From CAYSHJ01 sp964589725 (GTDB taxonomy: Bacteria > Planctomycetota > Planctomycetia > Planctomycetales > Planctomycetaceae): 12,016 bases of DNA. The notes beneath the pieces are model-generated. The model was not told the DNA's origin. It searched no databases and saw only the letters and a program-made list of their open reading frames with translations. Within the stretch, counting starts at the first letter, position 1; each line of letters begins with the position of its first letter. The DNA is taken from positions 1 to 12,016 of the forward strand of contig CAZPUJ010000107.1 of NCBI GenBank assembly GCA_964589725.1, written 5' to 3'. The position numbers and the translations under genes were made by a program. Shown here piece after piece: positions 5,354-12,016 of the stretch.

Positions 5354-6193
5354 TTATCCGACCTTCTGCATCACGGGTGCGGCAGTGGCCGGCACGATCG
5401 TGCCGGCGGTGGCCGAGATCAGCGGCAACTTGAGCGTGAACTGCGTGCCGACGCCGATCGTGCTCTCGACGCGAATCCGGCCGCGATGAGCCTCGATGAT
5501 CTCGCGGCACAGTGCCAGGCCGAGGCCGCTACCCCCCTGCCCTTGCTCATCGGCTTGCTTGGTCGAGAAAAACGGATCGAAGATTTTTCGTAGATGCTCC
5601 GCCGCGATGCCGCTGCCAGTGTCGCGCACGGCGATCTCAGAGAAGCCGGACTCTTTGTTCGAGCGCACCGAGATCAACAGTCGCCCGCCGTTCACCATCG
5701 ATTGCCTCGCGTTGATGATCAGGTTCAGCAACACTTGCTGAATCTGATTCGCGTTGACTTCCGCTTGAGCATGGTCGGCGAAGTTGATTTCCAGCTTCAC
5801 GCGGTGCATCTGCAAGTCTTTCTCGACCAGTTCGAGCACCTCTTGAGCGAGTTGAGTCAAGTCCATCGGTTCGCGACGGTCGCCTTTGCCGCGAGCGTAT
5901 CGCAGCATGCCGGTCGTGATCTTCGCGGCTCGTTGACCAGCCGCCAGGATTTTGTCGAACGATTTCTCTTTCGACGCGGGATCTTTGTGCCGCAGTCCCA
6001 TCTTCGCGTAGTTGATCACGGTCGTGAGAATATTGTTGAACTCGTGCGTGACCGACGCAGCGAGCGCTCCCACGGTGCTCAGTCGCTGCGACTGCATGCA
6101 CTGCTGCCGCAAGGCCGCATTCTCGCGCCGTAAGGCTTCGACTTCGCTGGCTTCGGTGGTTTGAGTTCGCGCGATCTCGGGATGATCCGTCAT
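5354..6193 (-). CDS. Soluble sensor histidine kinase, NtrB-like catalytic core
   Basis: The 279-residue protein has every motif of a histidine kinase: the phosphoacceptor box ASVTHEFNNILTTVINYA with His50, N-box LLNLIINARQSM (155-166), G1 DTGSGI (191-196), F-box FDPFFSTK (205-212) and G2 GSGLGL (221-226). It would autophosphorylate His50 with ATP and pass the phosphate to a response regulator. Residues 15-40 look like a short coiled coil (EVEALRRENAALRQQ). No membrane segment, PAS or GAF domain is seen, so the input is probably cytosolic or through a partner. The H-box of the form HEFNN resembles the NtrB/HisKA group. No response regulator gene is nearby, making it an orphan. The start at 6191-6193 is preceded by GGAAAGGCGAG. 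The tail after about residue 258 is Ala/Thr-rich and probably unstructured. Confidence 0.93.
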   Translation of the reverse strand: MTDHPEIARTQTTEASEVEALRRENAALRQQCMQSQRLSTVGALAASVTHEFNNILTTVINYAKMGLRHKDPASKEKSFDKILAAGQRAAKITTGMLRYARGKGDRREPMDLTQLAQEVLELVEKDLQMHRVKLEINFADHAQAEVNANQIQQVLLNLIINARQSMVNGGRLLISVRSNKESGFSEIAVRDTGSGIAAEHLRKIFDPFFSTKQADEQGQGGSGLGLALCREIIEAHRGRIRVESTIGVGTQFTLKLPLISATAGTIVPATAAPVMQKVG

Positions 6194-6477
6194 GCTTCAC
6201 TCGCCTTTCCTTGGCGATGCCGGGACTAAACTGCACAGCATCAAAACTAGCGCGTCGGACTTGTGTGCCTGTCTCCGACAATTCATGTCTTCGCTAGTCG
6301 GTATCGGAGGGACATCCGGAGTAACTTCACTCACTGGAGTGGCCAACGTGGTTCGTCGGGATATCAGTCGTCTCTTCGTTCGCCTTGTTCCGCAGGAGTA
6401 ATCCACAGAATCGGCGCAGACCGGCGAGGCGTGTTAAACTTTGACGATTTTAGAAGACAGCCAGTCTCATCGAACTG
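6194..6477. other. Gene-free stretch upstream of the histidine kinase
   Basis: This 284-bp gap between thpR and the kinase gene must hold the kinase promoter if the gene has its own. I see no convincing promoter boxes. A minus frame of 69 codons (6197-6406) begins with GTG, lacks a ribosome site and shows no family features, so it is not called as a gene. Confidence 0.5.
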
Positions 6478-7044
6478 CTAATCTGTGACGCCCAGTTCGT
6501 GCGACGAGATCAGCGAATAGCGAGCTCCGTCATGGTGTAACTCAGAGCGGATGAGTTCGATCGAACGGACCTCGACCGTTCCGAAGTGCGTTTCACTACC
6601 GCGGCGGATGGTGTCAAACAGTTCGCGTGGCGGGCGGCCTTTGATACGGGCGAGTGTCAAGTGCGGGTGAAAGGATCGAGACTCGCGTGCAAAGCCAAGT
6701 AGTTCAAGCCGCAACTCGATTTCGTTCGCCAAGGCGATGAGAGGTTCAGCGTCGACCAGTCCGACCCACACGACGGACGGGCGATCGACGCTGGGAAACG
6801 CTCCTAACTGTTCGACCTTGAGCACGAACGGCGGCTGCCCATGCACCACACTCAACAGTTGTTGCTGAATGGCCGTAATCTGATCGGACGGAATGTCGCC
6901 CAAAAATTTCAACGTGACGTGCAAATTCTCCAGAGAAACGGCGGCGACCGGCCAGCGCATCGCAGCCAGCGGTTTCAAGACCGTTTGCAGTTCCGGCAGT
7001 GCCGGCATACGAACGGCGACGAAGGCTCGGATCGAATCGGGCAT
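6478..7044 (-). CDS. thpR: RNA 2',3'-cyclic phosphodiesterase (LigT/ThpR family)
   Basis: The 188-residue protein is a complete member of the 2H phosphoesterase superfamily. The two catalytic H-x-T-x motifs are HVTL at residues 42-45, in the context LENLHVTLKFLGD, and HLTL at 128-131, in the context FHPHLTLAR. The opening RAFVAVRMP and the block VVWVGL are also typical of ThpR. The enzyme opens 2',3'-cyclic phosphate ends of RNA to 2'-phosphate and can join some tRNA halves in vitro. The ATG at 7042-7044 has only a distant AGGGG, 13-17 nt upstream, so initiation may be weak. It lies 64 bp downstream of tex on the same strand and could be cotranscribed with it, which would join two RNA-related proteins. 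Confidence 0.93.
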   Translation of the reverse strand: MPDSIRAFVAVRMPALPELQTVLKPLAAMRWPVAAVSLENLHVTLKFLGDIPSDQITAIQQQLLSVVHGQPPFVLKVEQLGAFPSVDRPSVVWVGLVDAEPLIALANEIELRLELLGFARESRSFHPHLTLARIKGRPPRELFDTIRRGSETHFGTVEVRSIELIRSELHHDGARYSLISSHELGVTD

Positions 7045-7108
7045 GGCGTTGGATCAACCCCTGAGGCAAGCTCGGGGCGATTACATCGACAGTTGCAAAG
7101 CGACGTGG

Positions 7109-9715
7109 CTATTGAGGCGGCGGCTTGGGCGCGTTCGTATGCTGCTGCTTCCAAAGTGTGGCGAGTTGATCGAAGCCACGCAGCGGTTGCGAGCCTTCGA
7201 CCATTTCCTGGGTGAGCGGCGTTCGCGGCCGTTCGGACTTTTGTCGGCGCGGCGGTCCATTTTCGTTGCTGTCAAATCTTCGTTGACCGCGACCTTTCGG
7301 AGTAACGACTGCCGTCGCGACCGTCGCCGATTTGGCCGCGATGTCGCCTGGTGATAATTCCGCGGCGGGGGTAACTTCGTTCGTGGAGACACTCGATGTT
7401 GCCGCGGCGGCCGCGGCATTCGCTCGTGGGCCGGGTGCGCGCTGATCGCGTGAGTCGCGGCGCGTTGATTCTCCGCCTTGCGAATCCCGTCGCGGTGGCT
7501 TCGGGGCACGGACCTGTCGCGGCGTGCCTGGTTTGATCATCGTCAACGAGACACGCTTGCGTTCTTTGTCGACGCCCAGCACCCACACGGTCACGATGTC
7601 GCCGACACCGACAAGGCTGTGCGGGGTCGGTACGTAAGTCTCGGACATCTGGCTGACGTGAACGAGTCCACTGTCTTTGAGGCCAACGTCGACGAACGCT
7701 CCAAAGTCAACGACGTTCAGGACCGTACCGGTCAATTCCATACCGGGTTGCAGGTCATCCAGATTGAGAATTCCTTGCTTGAAGACCGGTCCCGCTAAAT
7801 CGGCGCGCGGATCGCGGCCGGGACGTGATAGCGCTTCGAGAATGTCCTTCAACGTCAGCAGCCCGACGTGCAATTCGGCGGCGAGACTGTCGGCGTCCAG
7901 TTGAGTGATACGCTGCCGCAGTTCCTCGCGTGTTTGCTCAGCTTCGACAAGACTATGCGCCGACAAGCCCAAACGTTCGAGCACCTTGTTCGCGGCTTCG
8001 TAGCTTTCGGGGTGAATCCAAGTGCCGTCGAGCGGCTCGTCGCCATCGGCGATTTTCAGGAAGCCGGCGGCTTGCGTGAACGTCGCCTCGCCGAGGCCGG
8101 AGACTTCCAGCAATTGCTTGCGATTGGCGAAGCGGCCGTGCTGCTCGCGCCATTCGACAACGCGGCGCGCGATGAGTTGATTCAAACCAGAAACGCGCCG
8201 CAACAACGACGAGCTCGCCGTGTTTAAATCGACGCCGACATAGTTCACGCATGACTCGACCACTTGATCGAGCGATTCCTTGAGTTGCTTCTTGCCGAGA
8301 TCGTGCTGGTACATCCCGACGCCGATGTGCTGCGGTTCGATCTTCACCAGCTCGCTGAGCGGGTCAAGCAGCCGTCGTCCGATCGACACCGTGCCACGAG
8401 CCGTCGCGTCGAGTTCAGGGAATTCCTCGCGAGCCACTTGGCTGGTCGAATAAATGCTGGCTCCGGCCTCGTTGACGATGACATACCGCGCTTCGGGAAG
8501 CTCCTTCGCGATCATTTCGGTGACCAGGTCTTCGGTCTCGCGGCAAGCGGTGCCGTTGCCGATCACGACAACGTTGCAGCCATGCTGCCTCAGCAATTCG
8601 GCCAGCTTCTGGCAGCAAGCCGCGCGCTTTTCGGCGCTGCCCGTCACGTACACGACATCCGACGCGACCAAGTGACCGCATTCATCCAGCGCGGCGACTT
8701 TGCAGCCAGTGCGGAAACCGGGATCAATTGCCAGGACTTTTTGGTTTCGCAACGGCGGCTGCAATAACAGGCTCCGCAGATTGCGAGCGAAGACGTCGAT
8801 CGCTTGAGTTTCCGCCTTGTCAGACAACTCGCGACGGATTTCCCGTTCCAGACTCGGTTGAATCATTCGCTGCAGCGCGTCGGTCACGCAGGCCCGCAAA
8901 AATTCGCGTTGCGGATGCAACTCCCAACCGTAGTGCGCTTCGGAAGATTGTTGGACAGCCGCGTCGTCCCATTCGAATTTCACGCGCAGCGCGCCGGACT
9001 TCTCGCCGCGATTCAACGCCAACACGCGATGCGGAGGAATCTTGGCGACAGCCTCGGTGAACTCGAAATAGTCGCGGTACTCTTGCCCGCTTTCCGATCC
9101 GGCCTTCGTGGGCGCGACACTGTACTTCCCAGTTCGCCAGGAAAGTTGTCGGCAGACCGCGCGCAGCGCCGCTTCTTCGCTGATGTTTTCGGCCAGGATG
9201 TCGGCCGCGCCTTGCAAGACTTCCGCGGCGGTCGGCAACTCTTGTTCGGGGTTGATGAACGCCGCCGCCGCCGTTTGCAAATCGCCGAGTTCCGGATCGC
9301 CGCTCCAAATCCGCGCGGCGAACGGTTCCAGTCCTCGCTGTCGCGCCAGCAGCGCCCGTGAAGTTCGCTTGGGACGGAACGGCAGATACAGATCTTCCAG
9401 TCGTTTGAGCGTGTCGGCCGCTTCGATCTCGGCTCGGAGTTCGGGAGTGAGTTTTCCTTGAGCGTCGATCAATCGCACGATCGCAGTGGCGCGTTCCTTT
9501 AATTGGCGAACGCTGTTGACTCGTTGCTCGATCGCGCGAAGCTGTTCTTCATCGAGGTTGCCGGTCTTTTCTTTCCGGTATCTCGTGATGAACGGAATCG
9601 TGTTGCCAGCGTCCAGCAGTGCGACAACGTTTTGCACCTGGCTGACGCTGAACCCCAACTCCTCGGCGAGTCGGTGGAAATCAATTGACGTCGTATCGTC
9701 CATGCTGGGGTCCAT
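7109..9715 (-). CDS. tex: Tex-type S1 RNA-binding transcription accessory protein
   Basis: The 868-residue product follows the Tex/YhgF plan: an N-terminal helical domain (about 10-200, including NTIPFITRYRKEKTGNLDEEQL), a YqgF/RNase H-like domain (about 325-450, VLAIDPGFRTGCKVAALD), helix-hairpin-helix segments (about 495-560, VDLNTASSSLLRRVSGL and EVSGLGEATF), and a C-terminal S1 domain (about 656-727, GTVLNVVDFGAFVDVGLKDS). Tex binds nucleic acid and influences transcription; in eukaryotes the related protein is Spt6. After the S1 domain, 140 residues form a Pro/Arg/Ala-rich, probably disordered tail; family members often end near 780 residues, so the tail is an addition. Start: ATGs at 9715 and 9703 are both possible and neither has a clear ribosome site; the frame upstream to 9895 was rejected because it does not look like the family. 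Confidence 0.95.
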   Translation of the reverse strand: MDPSMDDTTSIDFHRLAEELGFSVSQVQNVVALLDAGNTIPFITRYRKEKTGNLDEEQLRAIEQRVNSVRQLKERATAIVRLIDAQGKLTPELRAEIEAADTLKRLEDLYLPFRPKRTSRALLARQRGLEPFAARIWSGDPELGDLQTAAAAFINPEQELPTAAEVLQGAADILAENISEEAALRAVCRQLSWRTGKYSVAPTKAGSESGQEYRDYFEFTEAVAKIPPHRVLALNRGEKSGALRVKFEWDDAAVQQSSEAHYGWELHPQREFLRACVTDALQRMIQPSLEREIRRELSDKAETQAIDVFARNLRSLLLQPPLRNQKVLAIDPGFRTGCKVAALDECGHLVASDVVYVTGSAEKRAACCQKLAELLRQHGCNVVVIGNGTACRETEDLVTEMIAKELPEARYVIVNEAGASIYSTSQVAREEFPELDATARGTVSIGRRLLDPLSELVKIEPQHIGVGMYQHDLGKKQLKESLDQVVESCVNYVGVDLNTASSSLLRRVSGLNQLIARRVVEWREQHGRFANRKQLLEVSGLGEATFTQAAGFLKIADGDEPLDGTWIHPESYEAANKVLERLGLSAHSLVEAEQTREELRQRITQLDADSLAAELHVGLLTLKDILEALSRPGRDPRADLAGPVFKQGILNLDDLQPGMELTGTVLNVVDFGAFVDVGLKDSGLVHVSQMSETYVPTPHSLVGVGDIVTVWVLGVDKERKRVSLTMIKPGTPRQVRAPKPPRRDSQGGESTRRDSRDQRAPGPRANAAAAAATSSVSTNEVTPAAELSPGDIAAKSATVATAVVTPKGRGQRRFDSNENGPPRRQKSERPRTPLTQEMVEGSQPLRGFDQLATLWKQQHTNAPKPPPQ

Positions 9716-10116
9716 CGTGGAACCAAACCGCGTCCGCTTAAAGCGGCGGCAATCGTAACGGCCCCGATGCAAACTCGCAAAAAGAAAATGGTGAGACAAG
9801 TTGGAGTCATCGAAAAGAAACGATTTCCATTTCGACAGCCAAAGCGCTGCGGCAGGAATTGCCGAAGCGACGAACGTGGCTCCGAGATATTTCAATCGCT
9901 TGAAAAACGCGGCAGCGTGTGATGTCCCTCAGCGAGACTTGAATCGAAGTTTGACCGCGGCGCCCGTCTGTCGAAAGTCATCTCGCCCCGCGCGGATTCT
10001 CTTGCGCGGATGCCAAAAACTCTCAAGTCGTTGTGATCCTCGTGCCGATCCCTAAACCACCGGCACACGATGTCGGATCATTTTTCCAACGAGACTGCTC
10101 AAGGAAGGGCTAATCG
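9716..10116. other. Divergent intergenic region between tex and a small conserved gene
   Basis: These 401 bp separate tex (minus) from the small gene at 10117 (plus) and should hold promoters for both. I cannot identify convincing -35/-10 pairs. A plus frame at 9801-10055 and the minus extension of tex to 9895 are open but look like noise. At its right end AGGAAGG, about 10 nt before the ATG at 10117, is a good ribosome site. Confidence 0.5.
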
Positions 10117-10344
10117 ATGCGTACGGCACCTGAACCCCGGCTTCGCCTGTTCGATCCCGAAAACCGAGTGACCTTGGCACCCCGCCAAAAGAAAATCCGG
10201 TTGAAGGAAATTCTGAAGGTACTGGCCGACGCCGCGCGAGATGACCGCACGTGGCTGTCCGACTTCGCCGACGACGAAGTCAAAATCTCGGCCGACCTCT
10301 ACGAAGTGCTGGTCACGTACCGCCGCCTGCGTCCGAGTGCGTGA
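10117..10344 (+). CDS. Small conserved hypothetical protein
   Basis: This 75-residue protein starts at an ATG with a clear ribosome site (AGGAAGG). It is charged, with no membrane segment or signal. The middle reads IRLKEILKVLADAARDDRTW, probably an amphipathic helix, followed by LSDFADDEVKISADLYEVLV, which suggests an acidic turn and a second helix. I recall similar short proteins of the form 'DF-DDEV-IS-DLYEVL' in planctomycete genomes but know no function. It may be a small adaptor or regulator. The long hairpin 26 bp past the stop, followed by a T-rich stretch, could end its transcript. Confidence 0.75.
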   Translation: MRTAPEPRLRLFDPENRVTLAPRQKKIRLKEILKVLADAARDDRTWLSDFADDEVKISADLYEVLVTYRRLRPSA

Positions 10345-10370
10345 TCGCAACCGCAATGTAATTGCATAGA

Positions 10371-10480
10371 CCCCACCGGGCTTGTTCCATTGGTTCACGA
10401 GACTTTGCACTACTCCTCCAGCGACTCATTCGCTGAAGTAGTGCAGAATCCAGCGAGCCACCGGAGCAAGCCCGGTGGGG
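10371..10480. repeat. Long imperfect hairpin with 44-nt arms between the small gene and gckA
   Basis: Arms 10371-10414 and 10437-10480 match in 35 of 44 positions, with most differences being transitions that leave wobble pairs in RNA. The outer 14 bp (CCCCACCGGGCTTG) and inner 8 bp (GCACTACT) are perfect. The loop contains another hairpin, CAGCGA/TCGCTG (10419-10435). The right arm is followed by TTTGTGTTTT. It could be a terminator for the small gene, a transcribed regulatory structure ahead of gckA, or a dispersed repeat element. Confidence 0.85.
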
Positions 10481-10502
10481 TTTGTGTTTTGATGGATCCG
10501 CC

Positions 10503-11861
10503 ATGCTTCGCGAACAGGCTCTCGAAATCTGGAAGGCTGGAGTCGCGGCGGTCGCCTCGGACCGTCTCGTTCAAAATGCCGTCACCTGTGATGGTCGAAG
10601 TCTGTTGGTCTGTGGGCATGAGTTCGACGTCACAGCGCTCGAACGTATCGTCGTGTTGGGAGCGGGCAAGGCTGGCGCCGGAATGGCTGCGGCGGTCGAA
10701 GCGGCGCTCGGCGACGAACTAACCGACGCGAAAGTGATCGGCTGGGTCAACGTCCCCGCTGATTGTGTTCGGCCGTTGCGTCGGATCGTGCTACACACCG
10801 CTCGGCCGGCAGGTATGAATGAGCCAACCGAAGAAGGTGTTGCTGGCACACAACGGATTCTGGAACTCGCGCGCGATGCTGGTGCGAGCGATCTGGTTCT
10901 CGTGCTGATCTCCGGCGGCGGGAGCGCGCTGATGCCCGCTCCGATTCCGGAGATCACGCTGGCTGACAAGCAAGCGGTGACTCGGTTCTTGATGTGTTCG
11001 GGGGCGAACATTCAGGAACTCAACGCCGTGCGCAAACGACTGTCGCTCGTGAAAGGAGGTGGACTCGCGCGAGCCGCTTCGGGAGCGAAGACGTTGTGCT
11101 CGCTTATCATCTCGGACGTCATTGGCGACCCGTTGGATGTCATTGCATCGGGACCGACCGTTGAAGATTCCGGCACAGCGGCAGACGCACTTGCCGTGTT
11201 GGAGAGATTTGGTGCGCACCCGCCCGACGTGCCGAAATCAGTCTGGTCCGCACTTCAGCACAAGTCGACCAAACAATCTCCTCTCCCCTTGGGAGAGGGA
11301 ACCGCTGCAAGACCGCTTGTTTACAACCACGTGATCGGCAATAACGCGACCGCGCTCGAAGCGGCGGCGAGAAGAGCTCGCGAGTTGGGTTTTACGGTCA
11401 ATTCGCTCGGCTCGAATAACGCCGGTGAGGCTCGAGCGGTCGGGCGCGAATTGGCGGAACTGTGTCGCCGCATTCGAGACGGACAAACCGAACTAACGCC
11501 ACCCACCTGCGTGCTCAGCGGCGGCGAGCCGGTGGTAAAACTCACTTCGACGGATCAGCCGCGCAAAGGAGGCCGCAATCAAGAGGTCGTGCTCGCCGCG
11601 TTGCAGCATCTGTGGCACGACGGTCTCGACCGCATCGCGATCTTGTCCGGCGGCACCGACGGCGAAGATGGCCCGACCGACGCCGCCGGAGCTGTCGTTA
11701 ATGAACCGCTGCGTCAATTCGTGCTCGCGAAGGGTCTCGATCCCGCCGAGTTCTTGGCGATCAACAACTCGTATTCGTTCTTCGAGCAGATCGGAGGCTT
11801 GATCCTTACCGGCCCGACGCACACCAACGTGATGGATCTGCGCGTGGCAGTTATCGGGTGA
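10503..11861 (+). CDS. gckA: Glycerate 2-kinase (MOFRL/GckA family)
   Basis: The 452-residue protein is a full-length type-2 glycerate kinase, which phosphorylates D-glycerate to 2-phosphoglycerate with ATP, feeding glyoxylate- or hydroxypyruvate-derived carbon into lower glycolysis. Visible family motifs are VLGAGKAGAGM (51-61, with Lys56), ISGGGSALM (136-144), LNAVRKRLSLVKGGGLA (173-189), GGRNQE (356-361), ILSGGTDGEDGPTDAAGA (380-397) and GPTHTNVMDL (437-446). The first ATG after the long hairpin (10503) matches the family start LREQALEIW; an upstream TTG at 10482 is unlikely. The ribosome site is weak. Residues 259-266, SPLPLGEG, are encoded by a palindromic repeat (11280-11298) in the loop between the two domains. 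The stop TGA overlaps the GTG at 11858. Confidence 0.93.
   Translation: MLREQALEIWKAGVAAVASDRLVQNAVTCDGRSLLVCGHEFDVTALERIVVLGAGKAGAGMAAAVEAALGDELTDAKVIGWVNVPADCVRPLRRIVLHTARPAGMNEPTEEGVAGTQRILELARDAGASDLVLVLISGGGSALMPAPIPEITLADKQAVTRFLMCSGANIQELNAVRKRLSLVKGGGLARAASGAKTLCSLIISDVIGDPLDVIASGPTVEDSGTAADALAVLERFGAHPPDVPKSVWSALQHKSTKQSPLPLGEGTAARPLVYNHVIGNNATALEAAARRARELGFTVNSLGSNNAGEARAVGRELAELCRRIRDGQTELTPPTCVLSGGEPVVKLTSTDQPRKGGRNQEVVLAALQHLWHDGLDRIAILSGGTDGEDGPTDAAGAVVNEPLRQFVLAKGLDPAEFLAINNSYSFFEQIGGLILTGPTHTNVMDLRVAVIG
11280..11298. repeat. Palindromic repeat inside gckA, encoding SPLPLGEG
   Basis: CCTCTCCC at 11280-11287 pairs perfectly with GGGAGAGG at 11291-11298 around CTT. This is a recognisable dispersed palindrome of the type whose translation gives SPLPLGEG. 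It lies in frame in an exposed inter-domain linker of the kinase, where it is probably tolerated. Confidence 0.8.
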
Positions 11862-12016
11862 ACCCGTTCTACTCGTCCGTGGTGCGAGTGCAGACGGAGC
11901 GCGGCCAGTATCCCATCGCGACTGGCCCTTATCGCTTCGTGCGTCATCCCGGCTACGCCGCCTCGCTGTTCGCGATGCTGAGCGGCAGCCTGGCGCTCGG
12001 CTCCTGGCTGGGGATG
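11858..12016 (+). CDS. Isoprenylcysteine carboxyl methyltransferase-family fragment (runs off window)
   Basis: From the GTG at 11858 all 53 codons to the window edge are open and read NPFYSSVVRVQTERGQYPIA then TGPYRFVRHPGYAASLFAML. This is the core of ICMT/PEMT-type membrane methyltransferases: the RG-H-like turn, the GPYR-x-VRHPGY cofactor-binding motif and the start of a membrane helix. Such proteins normally have about 100 or more residues with several membrane segments before this core. Here the frame begins right at the gckA stop, in a GTGA overlap, with no room for them: upstream the frame runs through gckA in another phase to a stop at 11702. So the gene is probably 5'-truncated, either a pseudogene or an unusually short protein. 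Its substrate cannot be told. Confidence 0.75.
   Translation, partial: MNPFYSSVVRVQTERGQYPIATGPYRFVRHPGYAASLFAMLSGSLALGSWLGM

Noticed and set aside
6197..6406. Small minus-strand frame just upstream of the histidine kinase
   Set aside because: It has a GTG start without a ribosome site and no family features; end-to-start spacing with the kinase is probably chance.
9716..9895. 60-codon N-terminal extension of tex that resembles a membrane segment
   Set aside because: It would need a TTG start, has no ribosome site, and Tex proteins begin near the internal ATGs.

Overview
The window looks like a chromosomal segment of a planctomycete (Planctomycetota). The main grounds are a decayed fragment of a DUF1501 protein, a family especially abundant in this phylum; a secreted and a small conserved-hypothetical protein of planctomycete style; the moderately GC-rich coding sequence; and many short interspersed palindromes of kinds I associate with planctomycete genomes. 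The assignment rests on pattern recognition, not on a search.

Left part (1-2214), a decayed accessory zone. It opens with the proline/serine-rich C-terminal tail of a plus-strand gene (ends 254), then an array of seven hairpins (298-550) built from two inverted copies of a composite unit. On the minus strand follow the remnant of a DUF1501 gene (621-842), a vapBC toxin-antitoxin pair (vapC 844-1245, vapB 1236-1505), and on the plus strand a 5'-truncated gene remnant (about 1555-1893) with an in-frame amber stop. 1894-2214 holds only one inverted repeat.

Middle part (2215-7044). A secreted hypothetical protein (plus) converges within 3 bp on a YiiX-like permuted papain-fold peptidase/amidase (minus). 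Then, all on the minus strand, come an RsmC/RlmG-type rRNA guanine-N2 methyltransferase carrying an unusual in-frame insertion, a soluble orphan histidine kinase, and thpR. Gaps between these genes hold inverted repeats of three further families.

Right part (7109-12016). The transcription accessory protein Tex (minus) may share a transcript with thpR. It is divergent from a small conserved gene (10117-10344). A long imperfect hairpin (10371-10480) then precedes a glycerate 2-kinase gene, whose stop codon overlaps the visible start of an isoprenylcysteine carboxyl methyltransferase-family fragment running off the window.

The most notable theme is repeat sequence entering genes. (1) A 60-bp, exactly 20-codon repeat supplies the same C-terminal tail and stop codon to two unrelated genes, the DUF1501 remnant and the YiiX-like protein. 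(2) The methyltransferase has a hairpin-rich insertion of about 42 codons. (3) The glycerate kinase contains an in-frame palindrome encoding SPLPLGEG. (4) The hairpin array shows paired stem changes that preserve base pairing. I see no clear new defence or metabolic gene system; the novelty here is in the repeats.
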